A stretch of DNA of 64,000 nt from Burkholderiales bacterium PBB6. GTDB lineage: Bacteria > Pseudomonadota > Gammaproteobacteria > Burkholderiales > Burkholderiaceae_C. Under the pieces are notes generated by a model. The model was not told where the DNA came from and did no database searches. It worked only from the letters and a program-made list of their open reading frames with translations. The translations under genes and the position numbers were made by a program. The stretch lies in assembly GCA_002255925.1 (NCBI GenBank), contig NKIH01000004.1, positions 372,001 through 436,000 of the forward strand, written 5' to 3'. Below, one piece after another: positions 19,999-31,743 of the stretch (the stretch's first letter is position 1; every line of letters begins with the position of its first letter).

Positions 19999-20285
19999 AC
20001 CGTCTGGCGCTCCTCATGATGATCGTGCTGGTGGGCAGCGGGCTCGCGCTCGTCAACACCAGCTACGAGGCGCGCCGCCTGTTTGTCGAGATTGAACGCG
20101 CCAAGGCGGACGAGCTGCAACTGCAGGCCGACACCAAGCGCCTGGAAGCCGAGCGCCGCAGCGAAGGCACGTCGCTGCGCGTGGAGCGCGATGCACGCCA
20201 GCGACTGCAGATGCGCATGGCCAGCCCCGAAACGACGGTGTATGTGTCCGAGGCGCGTGGCGCCGCATCAGGAAGCCAGCCGTGA
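19995..20285 (+). CDS. ftsL: Cell division protein FtsL
   Basis: Small bitopic inner-membrane protein of the FtsQLB complex. The 96-residue product has one N-terminal transmembrane segment (about residues 3-20, [17 protein letters not shown]) and then a charged helix ([18 protein letters not shown] onward) with heptad character, the periplasmic coiled coil. Primary sequence is poorly conserved in this family, so the call rests on this architecture and on the position between rsmH and ftsI. It overlaps rsmH by 4 bases (ATGA) and ftsI by 4 bases (GTGA). Confidence 0.9.
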   Translation: MNRLALLMMIVLVGSGLALVNTSYEARRLFVEIERAKADELQLQADTKRLEAERRSEGTSLRVERDARQRLQMRMASPETTVYVSEARGAASGSQP

Positions 20286-22057
20286 GCCTGTTCCCGCGTC
20301 GCCAAAGCGCAGCCGCCCAGTCGGTGCGCGGCGTGAATTACTCGACCAGCCCGCTGCTGGCCTCGAAGACGCCGCCCTGGCGCAGCCGCTTCCTGGTGTT
20401 TCTGGTCGGCGCCGCATTTGCGCTGCTGATCGGCCGCGCCCTGTATGTGCAGGTGCTGCAAGCCGACTTCTTCCAGAAGAAGGGCGAGGAGCGTTATGCC
20501 TCCACGCTGACCTTGTCGGCCAGCCGCGGCCGCATCCTCGACCGCAACGGGCAGATCCTCGCGATCAGCGTGAACGCGCCGACGGTGTCGATCAACCCGC
20601 AGCAGTTCAAGACCACCGACGAGAACAAGCGCGAGCTGTCGAACCTGCTCAAGCTCAAGCCGAAAGAGCTGGAGCAGCGCCTGGCCGATGGCGGCGCCTA
20701 CACCGTGCTGCGTCGCCAGATCGACGACGGCATCGCGCAGCAGATCCGCGCCCTGCGCATCAAGGGCCTGACGCTGGAGCCGGGCTACCTGCGCCGCTAT
20801 CCTGAAAACGAAGCCGCTGCCCACGTGGTCGGCTTCACCGACATCCTCGACTTTGGCCAGGAAGGCATCGAGCTGACCTACCAGCGCATGCTGCAAGGCC
20901 GCGGTGGTTCACGCGAAGTGGTGAAGGACCGTCTGGGCCGCGTGGTGGAAGAGCTGGGCGAGCCGGTGGACCCGCACGACGGCCGCGATGTACAGCTGAC
21001 CATCGATTCCAAGGTGCAGGCGCTGGCCTACCAGCGCATTCGTGATGCCGTGGTCGACCACAAGGCCAAGGCCGGCAGCGTGGTGGTGCTCGACGCGCAG
21101 ACCGGCGACATCCTGGCGCTGGCCAACTACCCGAGTTATGTGCCGGCAGAGCGCAAGCACCTGACCGGTGCGCAGCTGCGCAACCGCGCCATCACCGACG
21201 TGTTCGAGCCGGGCTCCACGGTCAAGCCCTTCGTGGTGGCCAAGGCGCTGGAGCTGGGCATGATCAACCCGGACATGGTGATGGACACGCGTCCGTTCAA
21301 GGTCGGCCCGCTGACGGTGAATGACGGCGAGCACGGCCACCCGTCGCTGACGGTGTCGCAGGTGGTGCAGAAGTCGAGCAACGTCGGCACGGTGAAGATC
21401 GCCCAGAAGCTGGATGACCGCACGATGGGCGAGCTGTATGCCCAGCTGGGGTTTGGCCAGAAGCCGCAAATCGGCTTCCCCGGTGCCGCCACCGGCCGCC
21501 TGCGCCCCTGGAAAACCTGGAAGCCGGTCGAGAAGGCCACGATGGCTTATGGCTACGGCCTGTCGGCCTCGCTGCTGCAGATCGCCCGGGCCTACACGGC
21601 GCTCGCACGTGACGGCGAGATGGCCCCGATCACCCTGGTGAAGGGCAGCGAGCCCCTGGCCGGCGCCCACATCTTCGAGCCGCAGACGGCCGTGAAGATG
21701 CGCCAGATGATGCGCGGCACCGTCAGCAAGGACGGCACCGCACCGCTGGCGCAGCCGGTGGGCTACTCGGCTGGCGGCAAGACCGGCACGGCCGAGAAGA
21801 TGGAAGGCCGCGGCTACAACAGCAACAAGTACCGCGCGTGGTTTGCCGGCTTTGCGCCGATTGGCAAGCCGCGGGTTGTGGTGGCGGTGATGGTGGACGA
21901 GCCCACGGGCGTCTACTACGGCGGCCTGGTGGCCGCGCCCGTCTTCAAGGTGGTGGTGGAGCAGGCCCTGCGCTCGCTCGGTGAACCGCCAGATCTCGAA
22001 ATCAAGCCGCAGGTGATGGCGCAAGCCACGCCCGCCGCCATCAAGGCGCAGCACTGA
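20282..22057 (+). CDS. ftsI: Peptidoglycan D,D-transpeptidase FtsI (PBP3)
   Basis: Septal transpeptidase that cross-links peptidoglycan at the division site. The 591-residue protein has a short cytoplasmic N-terminus, one membrane segment (about residues 38-58), a pedestal domain with RGRILDRNG, and a class B penicillin-binding domain. The active-site motifs are complete: STVK in FEPGSTVKPF (catalytic Ser), SSN, and KTGT in GGKTGTAEK. GTG at 20282 overlaps the ftsL stop, as expected for coupled expression with its partner. Confidence 0.96.
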   Translation: MSLFPRRQSAAAQSVRGVNYSTSPLLASKTPPWRSRFLVFLVGAAFALLIGRALYVQVLQADFFQKKGEERYASTLTLSASRGRILDRNGQILAISVNAPTVSINPQQFKTTDENKRELSNLLKLKPKELEQRLADGGAYTVLRRQIDDGIAQQIRALRIKGLTLEPGYLRRYPENEAAAHVVGFTDILDFGQEGIELTYQRMLQGRGGSREVVKDRLGRVVEELGEPVDPHDGRDVQLTIDSKVQALAYQRIRDAVVDHKAKAGSVVVLDAQTGDILALANYPSYVPAERKHLTGAQLRNRAITDVFEPGSTVKPFVVAKALELGMINPDMVMDTRPFKVGPLTVNDGEHGHPSLTVSQVVQKSSNVGTVKIAQKLDDRTMGELYAQLGFGQKPQIGFPGAATGRLRPWKTWKPVEKATMAYGYGLSASLLQIARAYTALARDGEMAPITLVKGSEPLAGAHIFEPQTAVKMRQMMRGTVSKDGTAPLAQPVGYSAGGKTGTAEKMEGRGYNSNKYRAWFAGFAPIGKPRVVVAVMVDEPTGVYYGGLVAAPVFKVVVEQALRSLGEPPDLEIKPQVMAQATPAAIKAQH

Positions 22058-22058
22058 C

Positions 22059-23567
22059 ATGCCGCTCACCCGTCTGAAGAGTTCCGACGCCGCAGCCCGC
22101 TGGCTGACCTCGTGGGTCACCGGCGCCCTGCGCACCGACAGCCGCCAGGTGCAACCCGGCGATGCGTTCATTGCCTGGCCCGGTTACGGCACCGATGGCC
22201 GCCGCTTCGTGCAGGCCGCGCTGGCTGCAGGTGCAGCCACCTGCCTGGTGGAAGACGACGGTGTCGGCGAGTTCGGATTTGAAGACGCGCGCATCGCCAC
22301 GCTGCCCGGCTTGAAGGCCGCCACGGGCCGCATCGCTGACGCCTACTACGCGCACCCGAGCCAGGCGCTGCGCGTGGTGGCCACCACCGGCACCAACGGC
22401 AAGACGTCCACCGCGTGGTGGGTGGCTCAGGCCATGAGCGAGCTGGGCCAGCGCTGCGGCGTGGTCGGCACGCTGGGCGTGGGCGAACCGCCCCGGCCGG
22501 GCATCACCGAAGGCAACATCCGCTACACCGGCCTCACCACCCCGGACCCCGTGGTACTGCAAGCCGGCCTGCGCGGCATGCTGGACCAGGGCTTCAAGGC
22601 CTGCGCCATGGAAGCCTCGTCCATCGGCATCGTCGAGCAGCGGCTGGTGGGCACGCAGATCGATGTGGCGCTGTTCACCAACTTCACCCAGGACCACCTC
22701 GACTACCACGGCAGCATGGACGCCTACTGGGCGGCCAAGCGTGAGCTGTTCGCCTGGCCCGGCCTGAAGAGCGCGGTCATCAATGTGGATGATCCGCAAG
22801 GCGCTGCACTGGTGGGCGAGCTGGCCGGCAAGGGCCTCGACCTGTGGACCGTGTCGGTGAACGACGAAGCCCGTCTGCGCGCCGTGAACGTGGGTTACCG
22901 CCACGGCGGCCTGGCCTTCAGCGTGATGGAAGGCACCGTCGAAGCCGCCATCGAAACCGGCTTGATCGGTGACTACAACGTCAGCAACCTGCTGGTGGTG
23001 ATTGGCGGCTTGCGCGCCCTGGGCGTGCCGCTGCTGGAGGCCGTGCAGGCCGCAGCCGGCGTCACGCCCGTGCCCGGCCGCATGCAACGCGTGGCTGACA
23101 CTGCCGCCGGCCCCGAAGTGGTGGTGGACTACGCCCACACGCCGGACGCGCTGGAGAAGGCCCTGCGCGCGCTGGTGCCGCTGGCCGCCAGCCGCGGTGG
23201 TCGCCTGTGGTGCGTGTTTGGCTGCGGCGGTGACCGCGACAACACCAAGCGGCCGCTGATGGGCGGCATTGCGGCCCGGCTGGCGCAGCAGGTGGTGATC
23301 ACCAGCGACAACCCGCGTACCGAAGCGCCCGAGCAGATCCTGGCGCAACTTGCGGCCGGCGTGCCTGCCGATGCGGCCGCGCATGTGAGCCAGCAGGTGG
23401 ACCGGCAACTGGCCATTCATCAAAGCGTGGCGGCAGCCGAGGCGCGCGACGTCATCCTGGTGGCCGGCAAGGGCCACGAGGATTACCAGGAAGTGCAGGG
23501 CGTGCGTCACCCGTTCTCGGATGTGACTGAAGCCCTGGCTGCGCTGCAAGCCCGAGGTGTGCAGTGA
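22059..23567 (+). CDS. murE: UDP-N-acetylmuramoyl-L-alanyl-D-glutamate--2,6-diaminopimelate ligase MurE
   Basis: Adds the third amino acid of the peptidoglycan stem peptide. The 502-residue protein contains the Mur ligase ATP loop TTGTNGKTST (about residues 108-117), the MEASSIG segment with TNFTQDHLDYHG, and the substrate motif DNPR in TSDNPRTEAPE, which marks enzymes that use meso-diaminopimelate rather than lysine. It starts one base after the ftsI stop and overlaps murF by 4 bases (GTGA). Confidence 0.95.
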   Translation: MPLTRLKSSDAAARWLTSWVTGALRTDSRQVQPGDAFIAWPGYGTDGRRFVQAALAAGAATCLVEDDGVGEFGFEDARIATLPGLKAATGRIADAYYAHPSQALRVVATTGTNGKTSTAWWVAQAMSELGQRCGVVGTLGVGEPPRPGITEGNIRYTGLTTPDPVVLQAGLRGMLDQGFKACAMEASSIGIVEQRLVGTQIDVALFTNFTQDHLDYHGSMDAYWAAKRELFAWPGLKSAVINVDDPQGAALVGELAGKGLDLWTVSVNDEARLRAVNVGYRHGGLAFSVMEGTVEAAIETGLIGDYNVSNLLVVIGGLRALGVPLLEAVQAAAGVTPVPGRMQRVADTAAGPEVVVDYAHTPDALEKALRALVPLAASRGGRLWCVFGCGGDRDNTKRPLMGGIAARLAQQVVITSDNPRTEAPEQILAQLAAGVPADAAAHVSQQVDRQLAIHQSVAAAEARDVILVAGKGHEDYQEVQGVRHPFSDVTEALAALQARGVQ

Positions 23568-24973
23568 GCGGTATCGGCATGTCTTCGTTGATGACGCTGG
23601 CCCAGGCGCAGGCGATGATCCCCGGCGCGGTGCTGGTGGGCGATGGCGCGCTGGCGTTTGCCCGCGTGCACACCGACACCCGCAGCCTGAAGGCCGGTGA
23701 CCTGTTCGTCGCCTTGAAGGGCGAGAAGTTCGACGCCAATGACTTTCTGCCGCAGGCGCGTGATGCCGGAGCGGCGGCAGCCCTGGCCCACCACGGCCTG
23801 GCCCAGGCTGGCCTGAGCGGCCTGGAAGTGCCCGACACCTTGCTGGCGATGCAGCAACTGGCCACCGCCTGGCGCGCCACGCAGGCGCTGCCGGTGATTG
23901 GTGTGACCGGCAGCAATGGCAAGACCACCGTGACCCAGATGATTGCCAGCATCCTGCGCGCGGCGCACGGCGATGCGGCCCTGGCCACGGCGGGCAACCT
24001 GAACAACCACATCGGTGTGCCGCTGACGGTGCTGCGCCTGAACGCGCATGCCGTCGCGGTGATCGAGCTGGGCATGAACCACTCGGGTGAGATCGCCGAG
24101 CTGGCCGCCATCGCGCTGCCCACGGTGGCGCTGGTGAACAACGCCCAGCGCGAGCACCAGGAATTCATGCAGACGGTGGAAGCCGTGGCCCGCGAAAACG
24201 GGGCCGTGCTGAGTGCGCTGCCCGCCGATGGCGTGGCGGTGTTTCCGGCCGACGACACCTACACCGCGCTGTGGCGCGAGCTGGCGGCAGGCCGCCGCGT
24301 CATCACCTTTGCGCTGGGCAATGACGCCGGTACTGATGTGACCGCCGACGCCGACTGGGTGGCTGACCACTGGCAGGTGCAACTGCGCACCCCGGCCGGT
24401 GCGGCCACGCTGGCCCTGCGCATTGCCGGCCTGCACAACGTGAAGAACGCCCTGGCCGCTGCCGCCAGCGCACTGGGTGCCGGCATCAGCCTCGACGCCG
24501 TGGTGGCGGGCTTGACGGCCTTCGAGCCGGTCAAGGGCCGCTCGCAAGTGCAGCCGCTGACGCGCGCAGGTGTGCCGGTCACGCTGATCGACGACAGCTA
24601 CAACGCCAACCCGGATTCCGTGCGCGCCGCCATCGACGTGCTGGCCGCCTTGCCGGCACCGCGCTGGCTGGTGCTGGGCGACATGGGCGAGGTGGGCGAT
24701 CAGGGCCCGGCCTTCCACGCGGAAGTGGGTAACTATGCCCGCGCACGCGGCATCGAGCATGTCTGGTGTGCCGGCGTGCTGGCGGCTGATGCGGCCCGCG
24801 CCTATGGCGCCGGCGCACAACATTTTGCGGACAACACGGCCGTCATCGCCGCTCTGACCAACGAGCCTGCCTTCAAGGCGGTGCTGGTCAAGGGCTCGCG
24901 CTTCATGGCCATGGAAAAGGTGGTCGCTGCCCTGCGCGCGGCGCCAACCAAGGAGAATACGGGATGCTGCTGA
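23564..24973 (+). CDS. murF: UDP-N-acetylmuramoyl-tripeptide--D-alanyl-D-alanine ligase MurF
   Basis: Adds the D-Ala-D-Ala dipeptide to the muropeptide precursor in the cytoplasm. The 469-residue protein has the N-terminal UDP-binding domain with [14 protein letters not shown], the ATP loop [14 protein letters not shown] (about residues 115-128), [10 protein letters not shown] and the C-terminal [10 protein letters not shown] motif typical of MurF. GTG at 23564 overlaps the murE stop; ATG at 23579 is an alternative start. It overlaps mraY by 10 bases. Confidence 0.95.
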   Translation: MSGIGMSSLMTLAQAQAMIPGAVLVGDGALAFARVHTDTRSLKAGDLFVALKGEKFDANDFLPQARDAGAAAALAHHGLAQAGLSGLEVPDTLLAMQQLATAWRATQALPVIGVTGSNGKTTVTQMIASILRAAHGDAALATAGNLNNHIGVPLTVLRLNAHAVAVIELGMNHSGEIAELAAIALPTVALVNNAQREHQEFMQTVEAVARENGAVLSALPADGVAVFPADDTYTALWRELAAGRRVITFALGNDAGTDVTADADWVADHWQVQLRTPAGAATLALRIAGLHNVKNALAAAASALGAGISLDAVVAGLTAFEPVKGRSQVQPLTRAGVPVTLIDDSYNANPDSVRAAIDVLAALPAPRWLVLGDMGEVGDQGPAFHAEVGNYARARGIEHVWCAGVLAADAARAYGAGAQHFADNTAVIAALTNEPAFKAVLVKGSRFMAMEKVVAALRAAPTKENTGCC

Positions 24974-26145
24974 GCCTGGCCCAATGGCTGCAAGGCCTGT
25001 ACCCCGAGCAATTCGGGTTCTTGCGCGTCTTCCAGTACCTCACGTTCCGCGCGGTGTTCGCGGCGATGACGGCGCTGCTGATCGGCCTGGCCTTCGGGCC
25101 GTGGGTGATCCGCCGCCTGACCGAGCTGAAGATCGGCCAGCCCATCCGTGAATACGGCATGCAGAGCCACTTGGCCAAGCGTGGCACGCCGACGATGGGT
25201 GGTGCGCTCATCCTGATCGGCATCGGGGTGGCCACGCTGCTCTGGAGCGACTGGAGCAACCGCTTCGTGTGGATCGTCATGATCGTCACCTTCGGCTTCG
25301 GCGCGATCGGCTGGACCGACGACTGGCGCAAGGTGGTCGACAAGAACCCGGAAGGCATGGCCTCGAAGGAGAAGTTCCTGTGGCAGTCGCTGATCGGGTT
25401 GGTCGCGGCGCTCTACCTGGCCTTCAGCGTGTCGGAAACCTCGAACCTGCGCGTGCTGGAATTGTTCCTGCGCTGGGTGCAGAGCGGCTTCTCGAACGAC
25501 CTGCCGCCCAAGGCCGGTCTGATGCTGCCGTTCTTCAAGTCGGTCAGCTACCCGCTGGGTGTGTTCGGCTTCATCGGCCTGACCTACTTCGTCATCGTTG
25601 GCGCCAGCAATGCGGTGAACCTGACCGACGGCCTCGATGGCCTCGCCATCATGCCGGTGGTGCTGGTGTCTGGCGCCCTGGCGATCTTTTCGTACGTGGT
25701 CGGCAACGCGGTTTATTCGAAGTACCTGCTGTTCCCCTACATCCCGGGCGCCGGTGAGCTGATGATTTTCTGCGCGGCCATGTGCGGCGCCGGTCTGGCT
25801 TTCCTGTGGTTCAACGCGCATCCGGCGCAGGTGTTCATGGGCGACGTCGGCGCGCTGTCGCTCGGTGGCGCGCTCGGCACCGTGGCGGTCATCACCCGCC
25901 AGGAAATCCTGCTGGGCATCATGGGCGGTGTGTTCGTTGCTGAAGCGCTGTCGGTGATGGTGCAGGTCGGCTGGTTCAAGTACACGAAGAAGAAGTACGG
26001 CGAGGGCCGCCGCATCCTGAAGATGGCGCCGCTGCATCACCACTTCGAGAAGTCGGGCTGGAACGAAACACAGGTGGTCATCCGCTTCTGGATCATCACC
26101 ATGCTGCTGTGCCTGATTGGCCTGGCCAGCCTGAAGTTGCGCTGA
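24964..26145 (+). CDS. mraY: Phospho-N-acetylmuramoyl-pentapeptide-transferase MraY
   Basis: Integral membrane enzyme that transfers phospho-MurNAc-pentapeptide to undecaprenyl phosphate, giving lipid I. The 393-residue protein is polytopic, with about ten hydrophobic segments and the conserved family segments KRGTPTMGG, the Asp pair in [20 protein letters not shown] and [12 protein letters not shown]. The ATG at 24964 lies 7 bases after AAGGAGA inside the end of murF. The order murF-mraY-murD is standard for the cluster. Confidence 0.96.
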   Translation: MLLSLAQWLQGLYPEQFGFLRVFQYLTFRAVFAAMTALLIGLAFGPWVIRRLTELKIGQPIREYGMQSHLAKRGTPTMGGALILIGIGVATLLWSDWSNRFVWIVMIVTFGFGAIGWTDDWRKVVDKNPEGMASKEKFLWQSLIGLVAALYLAFSVSETSNLRVLELFLRWVQSGFSNDLPPKAGLMLPFFKSVSYPLGVFGFIGLTYFVIVGASNAVNLTDGLDGLAIMPVVLVSGALAIFSYVVGNAVYSKYLLFPYIPGAGELMIFCAAMCGAGLAFLWFNAHPAQVFMGDVGALSLGGALGTVAVITRQEILLGIMGGVFVAEALSVMVQVGWFKYTKKKYGEGRRILKMAPLHHHFEKSGWNETQVVIRFWIITMLLCLIGLASLKLR

Positions 26146-26154
26146 GAGAGCACC

Positions 26155-27987
26155 GTGAACCACCTGCGCGATCTGCACGTTCTGATTCTGGGCCTGGGCG
26201 ATTCCGGCCTGGCGATGGCCCGCTGGTGCGCCCGCCACGGGGCGGCGCAGATCCGCGTGTGGGATTCGCGTGCCACGCCGCCGCAGGCCGTGGCCCTGGC
26301 CGCCGAAGTGCCGGGCGCGGAGTTCTTCAGCGGTGCGCTTACCGCAGAGACCCTGGGTACGACCCGCCTGGTGCTGAAGAGCCCGGGCCTGTCGCCGCTG
26401 GATGAGCGGTTGCTGCCCTTGCTGAACGCCGCCCGGGCTGCCGGCATCGCCGTCGCAGGTGAGCTGGACCTGTTCAGCCGCGCCCTGAAGGACCTGACCG
26501 CAGAGCGCCGGTACGAGCCGAAGGTGCTGGCCATCACCGGCACCAACGGCAAGACGACGACCACCTCGCTGACGGCGATGCTGGTGGAGCGCTGTGGCCG
26601 CCGCGTGGCCGTGGCTGGCAACATCGGCCCGACCTTGCTCGACACGCTGAGCGACGCGCTGAGTGCCGAGACCTGGCCGACGGCCGATAACGAGGCGCCG
26701 GTGGCTGACGCCGATGCGCAGGCGCATGACCTGGAGACTGTGGCGGAAGATGCCGCCGCGGCCCACGAAGGTGAGGCGGCTGCGCAGGCTGCTGATGATG
26801 AGGCGCAAGCTGAGGCTGGCGTGGCGAGCGAGGCCGTTGAGGCCGCTTCAGACGTTTCAGCCGCTGAACCCACTGAAGCGGCTTTGCCCATCGAAGCCGA
26901 CGACGACGCCACCGCAGCGGAGCCCGTGAAGCTGGCCCCGCCGCCACCGAAGGCCGCCGTGTTTTCAGCCCTGCCCGAAGTCTGGGTGCTGGAGCTGTCG
27001 AGCTTCCAGCTGGACGAGGTGCAAGGCTTCGAGCCCAGCGCCGCGACGGTGCTGAACATCTCGCAGGACCACCTCGATTGGCACGGTGACCTGGCCGCCT
27101 ACAAGGCAGCCAAGGCTCGCATCTTTGGCCAGCACGGCTTGATGGTGGTGAACCGCGATGACGCGATGGTCGAGGCGATGATCCCGGCCCCGGTGATGGT
27201 GAAGGGCGGCCGTGGTCGTCCGAGCAAGGCGGTGGGTCGGGCGGTTGCTCGATTTGGCCTCGATGCACCGCAGCGGCCGGGTGACTTTGGCTTGGTGACC
27301 GAAGCCGGCATGGCCTGGCTGGTGCGCGCCTTGCCGGCTGATGAGACCATCAAGCGCCGCAAGGATGAGGTCGAGGAAATTCACCTGCAACGCATGATGC
27401 CGGCCGACGCGCTGCGCATCCGCGGCCGCCACAACGCCAGCAATGCGCTGGCCGCGTTGGCACTGGCCACCGCCATCGGCTGCCCGCTGGCGCCGATGCT
27501 GCACGGCCTGCGTGAATACCGCGGTGAGCCGCACCGGGTTGAGCTCATCGGCCAGGTCAGCGGCATCGAAGCCTTTGACGATTCCAAGGGCACGAACGTG
27601 GGCGCCACCGTGGCGGCGCTGAACGGCCTGGGTGCTGACAAGCTGACCTCCAAGCTCATCGTCATCCTTGGTGGCGACGGCAAGGGGCAGGATTTCGCGC
27701 CGCTGGCCGAGCCTGTCTCGCGGCATGTGCGCGCCGTGGCCACCATCGGCCGTGACGCCGCCGCGATCGAAGCAGCGCTGGCCGGCACCGGCGTGATCAT
27801 CCAGCGTCACGACACGCTCGAAGCCGCGGTGCCTTGGTGCTTCGCGCAGGCGCAAGGGCACGACGCCGTGCTGCTCAGCCCGGCGTGCGCCAGCCTCGAC
27901 ATGTTCCGCAACTATGCGCACCGTGCGCAGGTCTTCGTGGACGCGGTGCATGCGCTGGCCGCTGAGCGCGGGGAGCTGCTGGCATGA
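26155..27987 (+). CDS. murD: UDP-N-acetylmuramoylalanine--D-glutamate ligase MurD with acidic insertion
   Basis: Adds D-glutamate to UDP-MurNAc-L-Ala. The protein is 610 residues, well above the usual 440-500. Family parts are intact: [14 protein letters not shown] (10-24), the ATP loop [11 protein letters not shown] (128-138), [11 protein letters not shown] (155-165), [12 protein letters not shown] (277-288), [20 protein letters not shown] and [11 protein letters not shown]. Between the GNIGP and VLELSSFQ segments sits about 100 residues rich in Ala, Glu and Asp (about 169-271) with no recognisable fold. A second, smaller expansion with a basic segment ([13 protein letters not shown]) follows later. 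Start is GTG at 26155, and the gene overlaps ftsW by 4 bases. Confidence 0.94.
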   Translation: MNHLRDLHVLILGLGDSGLAMARWCARHGAAQIRVWDSRATPPQAVALAAEVPGAEFFSGALTAETLGTTRLVLKSPGLSPLDERLLPLLNAARAAGIAVAGELDLFSRALKDLTAERRYEPKVLAITGTNGKTTTTSLTAMLVERCGRRVAVAGNIGPTLLDTLSDALSAETWPTADNEAPVADADAQAHDLETVAEDAAAAHEGEAAAQAADDEAQAEAGVASEAVEAASDVSAAEPTEAALPIEADDDATAAEPVKLAPPPPKAAVFSALPEVWVLELSSFQLDEVQGFEPSAATVLNISQDHLDWHGDLAAYKAAKARIFGQHGLMVVNRDDAMVEAMIPAPVMVKGGRGRPSKAVGRAVARFGLDAPQRPGDFGLVTEAGMAWLVRALPADETIKRRKDEVEEIHLQRMMPADALRIRGRHNASNALAALALATAIGCPLAPMLHGLREYRGEPHRVELIGQVSGIEAFDDSKGTNVGATVAALNGLGADKLTSKLIVILGGDGKGQDFAPLAEPVSRHVRAVATIGRDAAAIEAALAGTGVIIQRHDTLEAAVPWCFAQAQGHDAVLLSPACASLDMFRNYAHRAQVFVDAVHALAAERGELLA

Positions 27988-29267
27988 GCGTGTCCACCGC
28001 CGCATCCGCCTGGCGCGACAGCCTGCAAGGCAGCTGGTCGCGCCTGCGTGGCCTGCTGGGGCGCAGCGAAGAAAACGCCAGTGCGGTGCCGGTGCGCGAC
28101 TGGGTCAACACCGGAAGCGGCAAGCCCACCGCGGTGGCTGGCTTCGACATGGCGCTGGTCTGGGTCGTGATGTGCCTGCTGGCCCTGGGCCTGGTGATGG
28201 TGTACTCAGCGTCTGTGGCGCTGCCCGACAACCCGAAGTTCGCCAAGTACTCGGCCACCTATTTCCTGAACCGCCAGGCGATGTTCATCGGCGTGTCTTT
28301 CGTGGCGGCGCTGGTGACCCTGCAGATCCCGATCGGCGTCTGGGAGAAGTGGGCGCCGTGGCTGTTCGCGGCCTCGCTCGCGATGCTGATCGTCGTGCTC
28401 GTGCCCTTCATCGGCAAGGGTGTGAACGGCGCGCGCCGCTGGGTGCCGCTGGGCATCATGAACTTCCAGCCGAGTGAGCTGGCCAAGCTGGCCATGGCCA
28501 TGTATGCCGCCAGTTACATGGTCCGCAAGATGGACGTGAAGGAAAACTTCTTCAAGGCAGTGTGGCCGATGGCCGTGGCCTTGATGGTGATCGGCGTGCT
28601 GCTGCTGGCCGAGCCCGACATGGGTGCCTTCATGGTGATCGCCGCGGTGGCGCTGGCCATCCTGTTCCTCGGTGGCGTGAACGGCCGCATGTTCTTCCTG
28701 AGCGTGGCGGTGCTGGTGGGCGCCTTCGTGCTGATGATCGTGTTCAGCGAATTCCGTCGCCAGCGCATCTTTGCCTACCTCGACCCCTGGAACCCTGAAT
28801 ACGCCCAGGGCAAGGCCTACCAGCTCACCCACTCGCTCATCGCGTTTGGCCGGGGCGAGTTGTTTGGTCAGGGCCTGGGCTCATCGATCGAGAAGCTGCA
28901 TTACCTGCCTGAAGCCCACACCGACTTTCTGCTGGCGGTGATCGGCGAGGAGCTCGGCTTTGTCGCGGTGGTCGGCGTGATCGTCGCCTTCTTCTGGCTG
29001 ACCCGTCGCATCTTCGTGATCGGCCGCCAGGCCATTGCACTCGACCGCGTGTTCGCAGGCCTGATGAGCCAGGGCATCGGCATCTGGTTTGGCGGGCAGA
29101 GCTTCATCAACATGGGCGTGAACCTCGGCGTGCTGCCGACCAAGGGTCTGACTTTGCCGCTGTTGAGCTACGGCGGCTCCGGCATCCTGATGAACCTGGT
29201 GGCGCTGGCCATCGTGCTGCGCGTGGACCAGGAAAACCGGCAACTGATGCGGGGAGGCCGCGCATGA
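27984..29267 (+). CDS. ftsW: Septal peptidoglycan glycosyltransferase FtsW
   Basis: SEDS-family membrane glycosyltransferase that polymerises lipid II at the septum with FtsI. The 427-residue protein has a soluble N-terminal extension of about 55 residues and then about ten membrane segments. The family motifs [44 protein letters not shown] and [17 protein letters not shown] are present. It overlaps both murD and murG by 4 bases, as is common in this cluster. Confidence 0.95.
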   Translation: MSVSTAASAWRDSLQGSWSRLRGLLGRSEENASAVPVRDWVNTGSGKPTAVAGFDMALVWVVMCLLALGLVMVYSASVALPDNPKFAKYSATYFLNRQAMFIGVSFVAALVTLQIPIGVWEKWAPWLFAASLAMLIVVLVPFIGKGVNGARRWVPLGIMNFQPSELAKLAMAMYAASYMVRKMDVKENFFKAVWPMAVALMVIGVLLLAEPDMGAFMVIAAVALAILFLGGVNGRMFFLSVAVLVGAFVLMIVFSEFRRQRIFAYLDPWNPEYAQGKAYQLTHSLIAFGRGELFGQGLGSSIEKLHYLPEAHTDFLLAVIGEELGFVAVVGVIVAFFWLTRRIFVIGRQAIALDRVFAGLMSQGIGIWFGGQSFINMGVNLGVLPTKGLTLPLLSYGGSGILMNLVALAIVLRVDQENRQLMRGGRA

Positions 29268-30340
29268 GCCGGCATTTGGTGGTGATGGCGGCCGGCACCG
29301 GCGGCCACGTGATTCCCGGCCTGGCCGTGGCCCGTGAGATGCAGGCGCGCGGCTGGACCGTGAGCTGGCTCGGCACCGAAGGTGGCATGGAAAACCGGCT
29401 GGTGCCGCCGACCGGCATTCCGCTCGACCGCCTCGGTTTTTCGGGGCTGCGTGGCAAGGGCCTGACGCACACCATCTCAGGCGGCTTCCGCTTGCTGAAG
29501 GCCTTCTGGGACAGCGCCCGCGTGCTGCGCGCGCGCCGCGCCGATGCCGTGCTGGGCATGGGCGGTTATGTGTGCTTCCCGGGTGGCCTGGTGGCCAAGC
29601 TGATGGGCCGCCCGCTGATGCTGGTGAACGCCGACGCCGCGCTGCTGATGAGCAACAAGGCGCTGCTGCCGGTGGCCGACAAGGTGGCCTTCGGTTTTGA
29701 TGGTCCGGCGGTGGCGCGCGTTCGCCAGTCGCTGGTGACTGGCAACCCGGTGCGCGCCGAGATCGAACAGATGGCCCAACCCGCCCAGCGCTTTGAAGGC
29801 CGCAGTGGCCCGCTGCGCCTGCTGGTGGTGGGCGGCAGTCTGGGCGCCAAGGTGCTGAACGAAACGCTGCCCGCCGCGCTGGCCCAGATGCCCGCAGACC
29901 AACGCCCGCTGGTGACGCACCAGACCGGCATGGCCCACCTCGATGACGTGCGTGCGCGCTACGCCACGCTGGGTGTGCAGGCCGAGATCCTGCCGTTCAT
30001 CGACAACATGGACCAGCGCCTGGCGGACTGCGACGTGATCGTCTGCCGCGCAGGCGCCATCACCGTGAGCGAGCTGTGCGCCGCTGGCGTGGCCAGCGTG
30101 CTGGTGCCGCTGGTGGTGTCGACCACCTCGCACCAGCGTGACAACGCCGCCTGGATGGCCGAGCGTGGCGCCGCCCGCCATCTGCCGCAGGCTGAAATGA
30201 ACCCGCAGCAGCTCGCGCAGCTGCTGCAACAGATGACGCGTGAGCAGCTGCTGGCCATGGCCCAGGCCGCACGTGGGCTGGCGCGTCCCAAGGCTGCCGC
30301 TGCGGTGGCCGATCAAATCGAGAAGATGGTGAAACCATGA
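29264..30340 (+). CDS. murG: UDP-N-acetylglucosamine--N-acetylmuramyl-(pentapeptide) pyrophosphoryl-undecaprenol GlcNAc transferase MurG
   Basis: GT28 glycosyltransferase that converts lipid I to lipid II at the inner face of the membrane. The 358-residue protein begins with [16 protein letters not shown], the conserved Gly-rich loop, then [15 protein letters not shown], a second Gly-rich loop [12 protein letters not shown], and [15 protein letters not shown] with LVPLV, which form the UDP-GlcNAc site. ATGA overlaps link it to ftsW and murC. Confidence 0.95.
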   Translation: MSRHLVVMAAGTGGHVIPGLAVAREMQARGWTVSWLGTEGGMENRLVPPTGIPLDRLGFSGLRGKGLTHTISGGFRLLKAFWDSARVLRARRADAVLGMGGYVCFPGGLVAKLMGRPLMLVNADAALLMSNKALLPVADKVAFGFDGPAVARVRQSLVTGNPVRAEIEQMAQPAQRFEGRSGPLRLLVVGGSLGAKVLNETLPAALAQMPADQRPLVTHQTGMAHLDDVRARYATLGVQAEILPFIDNMDQRLADCDVIVCRAGAITVSELCAAGVASVLVPLVVSTTSHQRDNAAWMAERGAARHLPQAEMNPQQLAQLLQQMTREQLLAMAQAARGLARPKAAAAVADQIEKMVKP

Positions 30341-31743
30341 AGCACGCCGTCAAGCACATCCATTTCGTGGGCGTTGGTGGCGCCGGCATGAGCGGCATCG
30401 CCGAGATCCTGCACAACCTCGGCTACGTGGTGTCGGGCTCTGACCAGGCCGATGGCGCGGTGACGCGTCGCCTCGCCGAGCTCGGCATCCGCATCCACAT
30501 CGGCCATGACGCCGCGCACATCAGCGGCGCCGAAGCCGTGGTCACCTCCACCGCGGTGAAGGGCGACAACCCGGAAGTCATCGCGGCGCGCAACAAGCGC
30601 ATCCCGGTGGTGCCGCGTGCGGTGATGTTGGCCGAGCTGATGCGCCTGAAGCGCGGTATCGCGATTGCCGGCACGCACGGCAAGACGACCACCACCTCGC
30701 TGGTGACCAGCGTGCTGGCGGAAGCCGGTGTCGACCCGACCTTCGTGATCGGCGGCAAGCTGAACTCGGCCGGTGCCAACTCGCGCCTGGGCTCGGGTGA
30801 CTTCATCGTGGTCGAGGCAGACGAGTCGGATGCGTCCTTCCTGAACCTGATGCCCATCCTGTCGGTCGTGACGAACATCGACGCCGACCACATGGACACC
30901 TACGGCCATGATTTCGCGCGGCTGAAGTCGGCGTTTGTCGACTTCCTGCACCGCATGCCGTTCTACGGCGCGGCCATCATTTGCGGCGACGACCCCGGCG
31001 TGAAAAGCATCATTCCGATGGTGTCGCGCCCGGTGGTGACCTACGGCTTCGACGAAGGCAACCAGGTGCGCGCCGTGAACGTGCAGGCGCTGGAAGGCGG
31101 CCAGATGCGCTTCACCTGCCAGCGCCGCAATGGCGTGGTGATGCCCGACATCGACATCACGCTGAACCTGCCCGGCGAGCACAACGTGAAGAACGCGCTC
31201 GCGGCCATCGCGGTGGCCACCGAGCTGGAGCTGCCTGACGAGCCCATCGTGCAGGCGCTGATGAAGTTCGGCGGCGTGGGTCGTCGCTTCCAGCGCTGGG
31301 GCGAAGTGCCTTGCGCGGATGGCCAGTTCACGCTGGTCGATGACTACGGCCACCACCCGGTGGAAATGGCAGCGGTGATTTCCGCGGCCCGTGGCGCCTT
31401 CCCGGGCCGTCGCCTGGTGCTGGCCTTCCAGCCGCACCGCTACACCCGCACCCGCGATTGCTTCGAAGACTTCGTCAAGGTGATGGGCCAGGCCGACGCC
31501 GTGCTGCTGACCGAGGTGTACGCCGCCGGCGAGTCGCCCATCGTGGCCGCCGACGGCCGCGCCATGACCCGCGCCCTGCGCGTGGCCGGCAAGGTCGATC
31601 CGGTGTTCGTGGACGACGTGGGTGAGCTGGCACAGCAAGTGCTCGACTTCGTGCGGCCGGGCGACGTGGTGATCGCCATGGGCGCAGGCTCGATCGGCGC
31701 GGTGCCGGGCCGCATCGTGGAATTGGCAGGACAAGCAGCATGA
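30337..31743 (+). CDS. murC: UDP-N-acetylmuramate--L-alanine ligase MurC
   Basis: First Mur ligase, adding L-alanine to UDP-MurNAc. The 468-residue protein has [17 protein letters not shown] at the N-terminus, the ATP loop [13 protein letters not shown] (about residues 111-123), [24 protein letters not shown] and [10 protein letters not shown], all MurC-specific in order. It overlaps murG and ddl by 4 bases each. Confidence 0.96.
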   Translation: MKHAVKHIHFVGVGGAGMSGIAEILHNLGYVVSGSDQADGAVTRRLAELGIRIHIGHDAAHISGAEAVVTSTAVKGDNPEVIAARNKRIPVVPRAVMLAELMRLKRGIAIAGTHGKTTTTSLVTSVLAEAGVDPTFVIGGKLNSAGANSRLGSGDFIVVEADESDASFLNLMPILSVVTNIDADHMDTYGHDFARLKSAFVDFLHRMPFYGAAIICGDDPGVKSIIPMVSRPVVTYGFDEGNQVRAVNVQALEGGQMRFTCQRRNGVVMPDIDITLNLPGEHNVKNALAAIAVATELELPDEPIVQALMKFGGVGRRFQRWGEVPCADGQFTLVDDYGHHPVEMAAVISAARGAFPGRRLVLAFQPHRYTRTRDCFEDFVKVMGQADAVLLTEVYAAGESPIVAADGRAMTRALRVAGKVDPVFVDDVGELAQQVLDFVRPGDVVIAMGAGSIGAVPGRIVELAGQAA

